Assembly: GCA_937920635.1 (NCBI GenBank)
Contig: CAKZUE010000007.1
Location: forward strand, 1 to 64,000
Direction of reading: 5' to 3'
Source of the DNA: an uncultured Bryobacteraceae bacterium
GTDB lineage: Bacteria > Acidobacteriota > Terriglobia > Bryobacterales > Bryobacteraceae
DNA length: 64,000 bases
Each line of letters opens with the position of its first letter. Within the stretch, counting starts at the first letter, position 1. Position numbers and translations under genes: made by a program. Shown in pieces: positions 16,515 to 24,290 of the stretch. The notes beneath the pieces were generated by a model. The model worked only from the letters and a program-made list of their open reading frames with translations. It made no database searches and had not been told where the DNA came from.

Positions 16515-17764
16515 CTTTGTCCCGCCGCGAAATGCTGGGCGCGCTGGCCGCGGCGCCCGTTGCCGCCGCATCGACTCCTTACTTTGGCCTGCACGAATTC
16601 ATCGAAAAGCACCCGAAGGCGGTCTTCATCCGGCGCACGCAAGTGCCGCACAAGATGGACCGCGAGGCCAAGCTGCGCGAAGGGCTGGAGCTGGCGCGGC
16701 GGATCTTCGTGCGCAAGACCGAGCCCGGCGTTCCCATCACACACCGCATCATCCTGAAGCCGAACCTCACCAGCGTGCGCAGCCGCGGCCGCGCCGACGA
16801 GGAGAACTGGGGCACGGGCACGGATCCCGATTTTTACGAGGGAATGATCCTCGGGCTGAAGGAGCTGGGGCTGCGCAAATTCCACTCTGTCGAGACGAAC
16901 CTGTATCACGCCTGGCACTACCGCGGCTTCATGGACATTCATGAGCGGCACGGCGTGGAGATGAACGAGACGGAGCAGAACTACCGCCCGCCCCGCGCCG
17001 ATCGCGAGATCGTTTGGTCGAAGGTGCCGGACGGCGTGGTCTATGACCGCATCCCGCACCACTGGCCGGTGAACGGGCCGGACACGTGGCTGCTGAACAT
17101 CGCCAAGTGGAAGGGCCATTCGATGTGTCTCACGCAGTCGGTGAAGAACGAGCAGGGCCTCGTGTGCCTGCCGTTCATCCGGTTCTGCCAGGGCATGCGG
17201 ATGGTAGCGAATGTGCCGGACGTGATGAAGCCGCACATGTGCCGCGATGCCGCCGAGCGCGTGCAGCGCTACTTCGAAAACCACCGGAAAATGGGCTACC
17301 GGCGATACGAAGCGCCGGAAGAGGCGAACATAGTCAGCCCGCTGGCGCAGGAGATCTGGGCGCACAAGACGCTGGACAACCAGAGCGTGCTGAAGACGGG
17401 GCTGGCGATGATCGAGGGCATTTACGGGCGCGACGGCGACGGCTTCGGGCTGGGCAACGACTATCTCACGAACCTGGTGATGTTCTCGCGCGACAAATTC
17501 CGGCTCGACATCATCGGACTCTGGCTGGGCGGGCACGAGCCGGGCAACGTGTACCTGTACCGCATCGCCAAGGAGCGGGGCTTGAGCGACACGTTCAACC
17601 CGTGGGAAGTGGATCTGTATGAGTGGACCGACTCTGGCCCAGTGCCGCGCAAGCTGACCGATTTTCCCCGCCACGAACTGAAGAGCATTTACCTGACGAT
17701 GCCGGGCGAGCCGCTGCTGCACCTGGCTAATGAGCCGGTGGACTACGAGCGGCTCAGGTTCTGA
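16511..17764 (+). CDS. DUF362-domain protein with signal sequence
   Basis: 417 residues. The leader MTLSRREMLGALAAAPVAAAS is Tat-like. The body shows the DUF362 pattern: RIILKPNLTS near residue 80, then WLLNIAKWKGHSMCLTQSVKN and a C-terminal region including IDGIYG-like EGIYGRDGDGF. DUF362 proteins are of unknown biochemistry; some carry ferredoxin domains, but no Fe-S motif is seen here. Translation is coupled to the exported unknown gene upstream. Its stop abuts the convergent SDR gene with no gap. Confidence 0.82.
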   Translation: MTLSRREMLGALAAAPVAAASTPYFGLHEFIEKHPKAVFIRRTQVPHKMDREAKLREGLELARRIFVRKTEPGVPITHRIILKPNLTSVRSRGRADEENWGTGTDPDFYEGMILGLKELGLRKFHSVETNLYHAWHYRGFMDIHERHGVEMNETEQNYRPPRADREIVWSKVPDGVVYDRIPHHWPVNGPDTWLLNIAKWKGHSMCLTQSVKNEQGLVCLPFIRFCQGMRMVANVPDVMKPHMCRDAAERVQRYFENHRKMGYRRYEAPEEANIVSPLAQEIWAHKTLDNQSVLKTGLAMIEGIYGRDGDGFGLGNDYLTNLVMFSRDKFRLDIIGLWLGGHEPGNVYLYRIAKERGLSDTFNPWEVDLYEWTDSGPVPRKLTDFPRHELKSIYLTMPGEPLLHLANEPVDYERLRF

Positions 17765-18544
17765 TCAGCCCCGCTTGTGTGGGCTCTTGCGCTCGAAGTA
17801 GAGCCGCAGACCGAACGGCAGAAGCTCGCCCAGGGCGGCGCCGATGCGGTATTGCCAGCCGGGGATCACGAACAGTTTCCGGCTTTCCAGCCCGCGCAGG
17901 CTGGCTTCGACGACGGTGTCGGCGCTCAGCCAGAGCCATTTGGGGATCTTGTTGCGGTCGACGCCGAGCACGTCGTGGAACTCGGTGTAGGTGAAGCCGG
18001 GGCACAGCGCCTGGACGGTGACGGGGGAGCCGAGCAGGTCGAGTTCGATGCGCAGCCCTTCGGTGAAGTCGTTCATCCAGCCTTTGGTGGCGCAATAGCT
18101 CGTGTTGCCGCCGCTGCGCCAGAAGCCGGCGACGCTGCTGACGTTGATGATGGCGCCGCTGCCGCGGCGGATCATTGGAGCGAGCACGGCTCGGGTGAGG
18201 CGCATGGTGGCGAGCACGTGGAGATGGACCATCTCCACCTGGCGCGCGTAATCGGTCTCGTGGAAGAAGCCGAGCGTGCCGAATCCGGCGTTGTTGACGA
18301 GCAGGTCGGGCGTGGCGCCGGCTTCGATGCGGGCGGCCAGACCCTCGGCTTCAGCGGGTTTGGCCAGGTCGCAGGGAAAACATTCCACTTCTACTTTGTT
18401 TTTGCGCTCGAGTTCGATCTTCAGCGCCTCGAGCCGCTCGACGCGGCGGGCGGCAAGCAGCAGGGAGCAACCGCGGGCGGCGAGCTTGCGGGCGAAGGTC
18501 TCGCCGAGGCCGCTGGAAGCGCCGGTGACGACAGCGAATTTCAT
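17765..18544 (-). CDS. short-chain dehydrogenase/reductase
   Basis: 259 residues. Classical SDR: cofactor motif TGASSGLGET, NNAGFG, catalytic Ser in INVSSVAGF and the Tyr-Lys pair in YCATKGWMN. An Arg-containing ARRVERLE after strand 2 favours NADP(H). The C-terminus is basic (YFERKSPHKRG). Related to the DltE/YqjQ-like group of uncharacterised SDRs. Its 3' end abuts the DUF362 gene on the other strand; its start faces the CorA-like gene. Confidence 0.9.
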   Translation of the reverse strand: MKFAVVTGASSGLGETFARKLAARGCSLLLAARRVERLEALKIELERKNKVEVECFPCDLAKPAEAEGLAARIEAGATPDLLVNNAGFGTLGFFHETDYARQVEMVHLHVLATMRLTRAVLAPMIRRGSGAIINVSSVAGFWRSGGNTSYCATKGWMNDFTEGLRIELDLLGSPVTVQALCPGFTYTEFHDVLGVDRNKIPKWLWLSADTVVEASLRGLESRKLFVIPGWQYRIGAALGELLPFGLRLYFERKSPHKRG

Positions 18545-18603
18545 GGCGGATCATGGCCATCATCGCACGGCTCGAGGAGGCTGCGCGATACAATACGGGT
18601 TCT

Positions 18604-20322
18604 ATGGAAGCGCGCGCGCAGCACCTGCACACGTACTTTCTGTTCCCGTTCGCCGTGGACAAGGAAGCCGTGATGCAGGACCATCAGCGCGTGTGGGAGA
18701 AGCAGCGGCTGTGGACGGCGGGGCTGGACGAGTGGATCGGCGACCATGCGATGGGGGCGGGCTCGCCGGTGCCGGGCAAGCTGGGGCGGTGGCAGCGCGA
18801 CCCGTTCCGGCGCTTCGACATGGATTCGTTCGCCTACCAGGACATGGTCTTCTTCCACCCGTTCGTGCGGCGCGTGTTTTTCGACGTCGGCGAAGGGATT
18901 GCCGGAGAAGAAGGCGCGCCGGAGAACATGCTGCGCGTGTACACGATCCCGCTGGCGCACCTGGGCGAGACGGGGCGGAAGCTGATCTATTACGCCGAGG
19001 ACGCGCGCGGGCGCAGCGCATCGGTGCGGGTGACGGACCTGCGGCTGTTCATGTTCGCCAACGGCATCGGGATTCTGACGATCGGCGTGGAGGCGAACGA
19101 CATTCCGGTCCCGCAGGCGCTGTGGATCAACGAGATGATGCGGAAGGTGTACCCGTCGAGCGGGCGCCAGATCCGCGAGGGGCGCGTGCCGAACCGCATG
19201 GAGCTGCGGCTGGAGGGCGGGGGCGAGACGCAGGTGCTCGTGGAGGAGCGGTTCACCCGCTGCGCGATGCGCGGCTACCTGCCGCCGCTGAGCCGGCTCC
19301 TCACGGAGCTGCTCTATTTCCTGAATTATTCCGAACAGGAATTCGAACCGCTTCTGGATGAGCGCATGACGGTGTACTCCTACATGTCGGTGGATCCGGC
19401 GAGCGTGGAGCCGGACTTCGACCAGAGCGAGGAGTACGAAATGCTGATGGCGCGGTTCCTGTATGTGGACCGCTGGGGCGAGGGCTACCGTTACGACAGC
19501 GAATTCACGCGCGAGGCGATGCGGCGGCAGGTGTACCGGCGGTGGGCGCATCAGGGGACGCTGTACGGATTTTCCAGCTATTCGAACGTGACGCTGGTGA
19601 TGGGACGGTTCGACTGCGACGAGCATCAGTTGCGCGAGGGGTTCCTGGTGCACCGGATGTTCATGTCGCGCTATTACCTTCAGGCGGTGGTAGCGCTGTT
19701 TTACCGGGCGACGCTGCTGGATTTCAGCGAGCGCACGGCGCTGGTGTCGCGGCTGCTGAGCCGCAAATTCGGCTCCTACGACATCACGGATGAAGACACG
19801 CGGATGGTGACCCGGCTGATGGCGGAGGTGCAGCTTTTCTCCAATTACTGGTACTTCAGCGAGCTGGCGAACAAGGACGAGGAGATGGAGCATTTCCAGA
19901 TGCAGTGCGCCGAGTTCCGCGTGCCGCTGATGAAGGCGGAGATCGAGCAGGAGATCGAGAAGCTGAACAACGCGCTGGAGCGCATTTACCAACAGCGGAA
20001 CACCGAATCGATCAACCGCCTGGCCATGCTGAGCATGATTCTGGGCGGCGGGGCGATGATCACCGGGTATTTCGGAATGAACTTCGGGCGGGAATTCGAG
20101 AGAATGTTTTTTGCGGGCGAGCAGTTGCAGGGGATGCACTACACGGCGGTGATTGCGGTGACGCTGCTGGTGGTAGGGTCGATTCTGTTTGCCATTTTCC
20201 TGGTGGCATCGAACTGGAGCGATTACCGGAGGATTCTGCTGCCGGGGAGGGGCGACAAAATGGAGAGCCTGCGGCGGACAGCCGGGTTCGGGGAAGTTCC
20301 AGAAGAAGAAGAGCAGGAATAA
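18604..20322 (+). CDS. long CorA-like divalent metal ion transporter
   Basis: 572 residues. The last 100 residues match the CorA/Zrt pore: a long charged helix (MKAEIEQEIEKLNNALERIYQQR), TM1 (LAMLSMILGGGAMITG) ending in the selectivity motif GYFGMNFG, then TM2 (AVIAVTLLVVGSILFAIFLV). CorA channels carry Mg2+ or Co2+. Normal members have about 320-370 residues; here some 430 residues precede the stalk helix, with no recognised domain. An in-frame ATG 51 bases upstream exists; the later ATG (MEARAQHLHTYF) was preferred because the extra residues look untranslated. Stands alone. Confidence 0.75.
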   Translation: MEARAQHLHTYFLFPFAVDKEAVMQDHQRVWEKQRLWTAGLDEWIGDHAMGAGSPVPGKLGRWQRDPFRRFDMDSFAYQDMVFFHPFVRRVFFDVGEGIAGEEGAPENMLRVYTIPLAHLGETGRKLIYYAEDARGRSASVRVTDLRLFMFANGIGILTIGVEANDIPVPQALWINEMMRKVYPSSGRQIREGRVPNRMELRLEGGGETQVLVEERFTRCAMRGYLPPLSRLLTELLYFLNYSEQEFEPLLDERMTVYSYMSVDPASVEPDFDQSEEYEMLMARFLYVDRWGEGYRYDSEFTREAMRRQVYRRWAHQGTLYGFSSYSNVTLVMGRFDCDEHQLREGFLVHRMFMSRYYLQAVVALFYRATLLDFSERTALVSRLLSRKFGSYDITDEDTRMVTRLMAEVQLFSNYWYFSELANKDEEMEHFQMQCAEFRVPLMKAEIEQEIEKLNNALERIYQQRNTESINRLAMLSMILGGGAMITGYFGMNFGREFERMFFAGEQLQGMHYTAVIAVTLLVVGSILFAIFLVASNWSDYRRILLPGRGDKMESLRRTAGFGEVPEEEEQE

Positions 20323-20383
20323 AGGATCCTTTACCGGCCATGCCTGCGGGATTTTCCATCCCGATACGGTTGTTTGCCGGGAT

Positions 20384-22069
20384 TCAGGCGCCTTCTCCGA
20401 CGTAGCGCTCCTTGATCTGAAGAATGATCTCTTCGGCGCGTCCGGGATCGATGCCGCTGCGGAGCATCGCCTGGCGGGCCATTTCCATGCCGCCTTCAAA
20501 CTCGGGCAGGATGGCGGAAGCGGCGCCGAGCCGGCGGAGCTCGTCGATCAGAGGAACGCGGGCGGCGCGGGCGATGACGGGGACGTGCGGGGCGAGCTTG
20601 CGGGCGCGCTGGGTGGCGAGGCCGACGATATCGCCGTCGGGCACGGTGAGGATGAGGAGGCGGGCGTTTTTCAGGCCGGCGGCGCGGAGGATCTCTTCGC
20701 TGGAGACGTCGCCCCAGAGGGCGGGGACGCCGTCGGCGCGGATGTCGTTGAACAGGGCGTGGTTCAGCTCGATGATGACGACCGGCAGGCCGGCGGCGCG
20801 GAGCACGCCGGCGACGGCGCGCCCGGTGCGGCCGTAGCCGGCGACGAGGATGTGATCGCGGAGCAGCTCGCGCGGGGCCTCGAAGTGCCGGACATTTTTC
20901 GGAGGCGGAAAGCGCCTGCGCCACCAGCGGCCGAGGGGCAGCGCCAGGGAGGCGACAGCGGGGGCGAGAGCGATGGAGAGGATGGTGCAGGTGAGGGCGA
21001 AGTCGTAAGTCTCTTTGGAAATAAAGCCGCCGCGGATGCCCGTGCGGGCCAGCACGAAGGAGAATTCGCCAATGCTCGCCATGCCCAGGCCGATCACCCA
21101 GGGGGCCATGTAAATATATCCAAAAGACCGGGCCAGCAGGCCGATAAAGACGGATTTCATCAGGAAAATAAACACGACGCCGGCAAAGATTTTCCCGGGA
21201 TGAGAGAGAACGTATTGCGGCTCGAAGAGCATGCCGACGGATACGAAAAAGAGCAGTCCGAAGATGTCGCGTAGCGGCGCCAGCTCGCTGAGCGCCTGGT
21301 GGCTGAATTCGCTCTCGCTGAGGATCAGGCCGGCGATGAAGGCGCCGAGAGCGAAGCTGAGGCCGGCGTGGCTGACGGCGAAACCGACGCCGACGCTGAC
21401 GGCGACGACAGCGACCAGGAACATTTCGCGCGATCCCCAGCGCAGGATGCGGCGCAGAACCCACGGCAGCAACCGCGTTCCCAGCAGCACGACAAGCCCG
21501 AGGAACAGAGCGGCGACACCGAGGGAGCGCAGGATTCTCTCCGCCGCGCCAGACCAGGTGCCTGCCTGGGGCAAGAGGATCAGCAGGGGGATCACGGCGA
21601 GGTCCTGCAATACGGTCATGCCCACCATCACGCGGCTGGCGAGGGTGCGGGAGACGCCGCGCTCATCGATCATCTTGACGATCACCATGGTGCTGGACAT
21701 GGCCACCATGGCGCCGAACCACAGCGCTTCAGCGGGATTCATGGCGAAGAAGCGGTGGCCGGCGATCCAGCCGAGAGCGCCGCAACCGAGGATCTGGATG
21801 GGTCCGCCGATGAGAGCGACGCGGCGGACGGCGAGCATGTCGCGGATGGAGATTTCGAGACCGAGGCTGAACAGCAGGAGGGCGACGCCGATTTCAGCCA
21901 GCAATTCGATGTCCTGGATGGACTGGACGGTCGGGCCAGCGGTGTTCGGGCCGACGATGACGCCGGCGGCGATGTAGCCGACCAGCAGGGGCAGTCGCAG
22001 CAGGCGGGCGAGGACGGCCCCAGCGAGGCCGGCCACGACAATGAGCACGAAATCGGCGGCGATGCCCAT
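20384..22069 (-). CDS. CPA2-family cation:proton antiporter with RCK domain
   Basis: 561 residues. About 12 membrane helices (residues 5-375) of the KefB/YbaL type, with the characteristic opening RLPLLVGYIAAGVIVGPNT and helix-loop FSLGLEIS. A Rossmann RCK-N domain follows, HILVAGYGRTGRAVAGVL, ending the nucleotide strand with IIELNH, as in TrkA-N domains that bind NAD(H). Such proteins export K+ or Na+ in exchange for H+. No ancillary KefF-like gene is adjacent. It lies 3' of and convergent to the CorA-like gene. Confidence 0.92.
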   Translation of the reverse strand: MGIAADFVLIVVAGLAGAVLARLLRLPLLVGYIAAGVIVGPNTAGPTVQSIQDIELLAEIGVALLLFSLGLEISIRDMLAVRRVALIGGPIQILGCGALGWIAGHRFFAMNPAEALWFGAMVAMSSTMVIVKMIDERGVSRTLASRVMVGMTVLQDLAVIPLLILLPQAGTWSGAAERILRSLGVAALFLGLVVLLGTRLLPWVLRRILRWGSREMFLVAVVAVSVGVGFAVSHAGLSFALGAFIAGLILSESEFSHQALSELAPLRDIFGLLFFVSVGMLFEPQYVLSHPGKIFAGVVFIFLMKSVFIGLLARSFGYIYMAPWVIGLGMASIGEFSFVLARTGIRGGFISKETYDFALTCTILSIALAPAVASLALPLGRWWRRRFPPPKNVRHFEAPRELLRDHILVAGYGRTGRAVAGVLRAAGLPVVIIELNHALFNDIRADGVPALWGDVSSEEILRAAGLKNARLLILTVPDGDIVGLATQRARKLAPHVPVIARAARVPLIDELRRLGAASAILPEFEGGMEMARQAMLRSGIDPGRAEEIILQIKERYVGEGA

Positions 22070-22101
22070 ACGCTCGCTCTATTGTTACAGGGCGGAGCGG
22101 A

Positions 22102-22767
22102 TCATTTCAGGCCGTGGCGAAGGAGGAGTTCTTCGTCGTTCAGCAAGATCTCGGCAGGGCCGTCGGCGGCGAGGCAGGACTCGTCGAGGATCAACAGCCG
22201 CGAGGCGGTCCGGCGCAGGAAGGCGAGATCGTGGCTGGCGATCAGTTTGGCGCAGGAGAGGCGGTTGAGATGAGCGGCGAGAAGGCGCGCGGCGCGGGGA
22301 TCGAGTTCGCTGGTGGGTTCGTCGAGCAGCAGCAGGCCGGGGGAAAGAGCAAGGGCGCAGGCGAGGGCGGCGCGTTTGCGCTCGCCGGCGCTGAGCGCAT
22401 GGCCGGGGCGGCTGGCGGCGTGTTCGAGACCGACGGCGGCGAGCGCTTCGAGAGCCTTTTCGCGGGCCTCATGGCGCGTGGCGCCGCGGTTTTCGAGCGG
22501 CATGGCGGCGTCTTCCAATATCGACGGCATGAAGAGCTGGTCATCCGGATTCTGGAAGACGGCGCCGAAGGGGACGCGGACTTCGACGCGGCCGGCGTGC
22601 GGGCGCAGGAGGCCCATGAGACACCACAGAAGCGTGCTCTTGCCCGCGCCGTTGGGACCGGCGAGGCCGGCGCTCTCGCCGGCAGCGATGGCGAAGGAGA
22701 GGTTGCGGAACACGGTGCGGGCGCCGTAGCGGAATTCCAGCGACTCGGCCAGGAGGACGTGCGTCAT
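22102..22767 (-). CDS. ECF transporter ATP-binding protein (A component, CbiO-like)
   Basis: 221 residues. Walker A GPNGAGKST, Q-loop FQNPDDQLF (the NPDDQ is typical of ECF/CbiO ATPases), signature LSAGERKR, Walker B LLLLDEPTSELD and switch His in ASHDLAF. It energises vitamin or metal uptake together with the T and S proteins encoded just upstream. The frame is open upstream through the neighbours, but the ATG at MTHVLLAESLEFRYG begins the domain, and it overlaps the T-component stop by four bases. Confidence 0.92.
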   Translation of the reverse strand: MTHVLLAESLEFRYGARTVFRNLSFAIAAGESAGLAGPNGAGKSTLLWCLMGLLRPHAGRVEVRVPFGAVFQNPDDQLFMPSILEDAAMPLENRGATRHEAREKALEALAAVGLEHAASRPGHALSAGERKRAALACALALSPGLLLLDEPTSELDPRAARLLAAHLNRLSCAKLIASHDLAFLRRTASRLLILDESCLAADGPAEILLNDEELLLRHGLK

Positions 22768-23177
22768 TGCGCGAGGCCCTTGACGAGCAGCGCGGCGTAG
22801 AAGCGCTCGGCGCGGCGGAGGGTGCGGGGAAACAGCGAGGCGGCGGCGCGGGCCAGCGAGCCCCACCAGCGGGCGCGCCAGCGGTGCGGAGCGGCCAGGC
22901 GCCAGGCGCGGAAAAGAGAGAGGATTTCTTCCAGAAAGATGCGCAAGAAGTGAGCAATAAACAAAAAATACAGAGCAATATTGCGGAGATGTTTGCGCCG
23001 CAAAGACCAGCGGGCGATCCGCAGCCAGGGGAAAGCGCGGAAGAGCAGGAGACCGGCCGCGGCGGCCAGAATCATGCGGATGGCAAGCAGCGGCGGCCGG
23101 CGGGAGAGCAGGAATTCGGCGGCCGCGAGAACGGCGGCGAAGATCAGAATCCCCATCCAGGCTGCGGGCAATTTCAA
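22764..23177 (-). CDS. short ECF transmembrane (T) component, CbiQ-like
   Basis: 137 residues, roughly half the usual 220-260 of CbiQ/EcfT. Hydrophobic segments at about 6-25 and 33-50 precede the family's long cytoplasmic coupling helices: LFLEEILSLFRAW region and the C-terminal RAERFYAALLVKGL, which resembles the A-R-G type coupling motif that docks on the ATPases. Family assignment rests on this motif and on its position between the S and A genes. The small size may mean a reduced membrane domain. Four-base overlaps on both sides. Confidence 0.7.
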   Translation of the reverse strand: MKLPAAWMGILIFAAVLAAAEFLLSRRPPLLAIRMILAAAAGLLLFRAFPWLRIARWSLRRKHLRNIALYFLFIAHFLRIFLEEILSLFRAWRLAAPHRWRARWWGSLARAAASLFPRTLRRAERFYAALLVKGLAQ

Positions 23178-23773
23178 GCGGATTTCTCCACGAGAACGGT
23201 GTATTCTTCCGGAGTTTCTTCGGCCAGCAGGACCCGGGCGCCGAGAGATCCGAACAGCGCTGCCAGTTCGGGGGCGCGGGGCAGGCGGTCATGGGCTACG
23301 GCGCCGCCGATGGAGGCGTGCAGGGCGTTGAGGGCTTCGCTGGACATCAGGTGGCCAACGGCGAGGCGCCCGCCGGGGCGGAGGAGGGCAAGGAGCGCGG
23401 CGAGCGCGGCGGGCGGGTTTTCCACGTGGGGTAGGGCGCTGAAGAGAACGATGCAGTCGAAGCTGGATGCGGGAAACGGAGGCAAGGAGAGGTCGGCGCA
23501 AACATACCGCACGGCGCGGCGCTCTGCGTGCTTGCGGCGGTTTTCGGCGAGCATGGCGGGTGCGAAATCGAGTTCTACAATGGAGGCGGGCGGATGGGGC
23601 AGGCGGAGGAGGGGTTCGACAAGAACGCCGGTGCCGGCGCCGGCGTCGAGGAGGCGGCCGCAGCGGGAATCGACAACTTTCCGCAAAAATGTTTCGGCGC
23701 GGGCGGCCGTTTCGGACTGGCCGGGAAGCGAATCCCAGGCCGGGGCGAGCTGGTCAAACCAGGTTCGTTTCAT
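23174..23773 (-). CDS. class I SAM-dependent methyltransferase inside the ECF operon
   Basis: 199 residues. SAM-binding motif LLDAGAGTGVLVEPL, acidic strand-2 end IVELDFAPAM, CADLSLPPF and the post-motif FDCIVLFSALPHVENP. Similar to small-molecule Methyltransf_11 enzymes. It overlaps the S component by 20 bases and the T component by four, so it is part of the uptake operon. A role in modifying the imported ligand or its product is an inference from this context alone. Confidence 0.87.
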   Translation of the reverse strand: MKRTWFDQLAPAWDSLPGQSETAARAETFLRKVVDSRCGRLLDAGAGTGVLVEPLLRLPHPPASIVELDFAPAMLAENRRKHAERRAVRYVCADLSLPPFPASSFDCIVLFSALPHVENPPAALAALLALLRPGGRLAVGHLMSSEALNALHASIGGAVAHDRLPRAPELAALFGSLGARVLLAEETPEEYTVLVEKSA

Positions 23774-24287
23774 GGATCAGAAGGCCGCCCCGCCGGCGCA
23801 GGGCGGCGACGGCAAGCGGAGTCACTATCCATTGCAGCACAACGCCGGGCAGGCCCTGCACGAGAAGAGCGAGGGAGGCGAAGCCGGGCGGCAGGTCGAG
23901 CCAATAGGCGGCGGCGTATGTGGCGGCGAGCGCGGTGGCGCGTCCGGCGGCGATGGCGAGGGCGGCGGAGACCGGAAGAGGAAGGCGCGAGGTGGCGGCG
24001 GCAGCGGCGGCTAGCACGGCGCCCTCCAAGCTCATGATGGCGGCGATGGGTGGAAACAGCGGGGGCATGCCCGTGGCCAAGGCGGAGATCCACGGGATGA
24101 GCAGACCGGTGGCGACAGCCCAGGGCCAGCGGCTCAGGTAGCCGTTGATGAGAAGCGGCAGGAGCATGGGGAGAAAGCGCGAACCGAGGCCGACGGCGTG
24201 AAAGGCCACGGGCAGCGCGAGGGCAAGCGCGCCCATGGCGGCGCTGATGACCATGGAGCGAAGCGTGGCGCGGGAGAGGGGGCGCAT
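23754..24287 (-). CDS. ECF transporter substrate-binding (S) component
   Basis: 177 residues, about six hydrophobic helices and no large soluble domain, the size and shape of ECF S proteins. The segment GSRFLPMLLPLLINGYLS followed by ALATGMPPLFPPIA and a conserved Glu (MSLEGAV) is typical of a group of S components of unassigned or corrinoid-like substrate. It lies between a TonB-dependent receptor gene (3-bp gap) and the methyltransferase, T and A genes. The ligand is not known; corrinoid or another vitamin-like molecule large enough to need TonB uptake is likely. Confidence 0.82.
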   Translation of the reverse strand: MRPLSRATLRSMVISAAMGALALALPVAFHAVGLGSRFLPMLLPLLINGYLSRWPWAVATGLLIPWISALATGMPPLFPPIAAIMSLEGAVLAAAAAATSRLPLPVSAALAIAAGRATALAATYAAAYWLDLPPGFASLALLVQGLPGVVLQWIVTPLAVAALRRRGGLLIHETNLV

Positions 24288-24290
24288 GGG

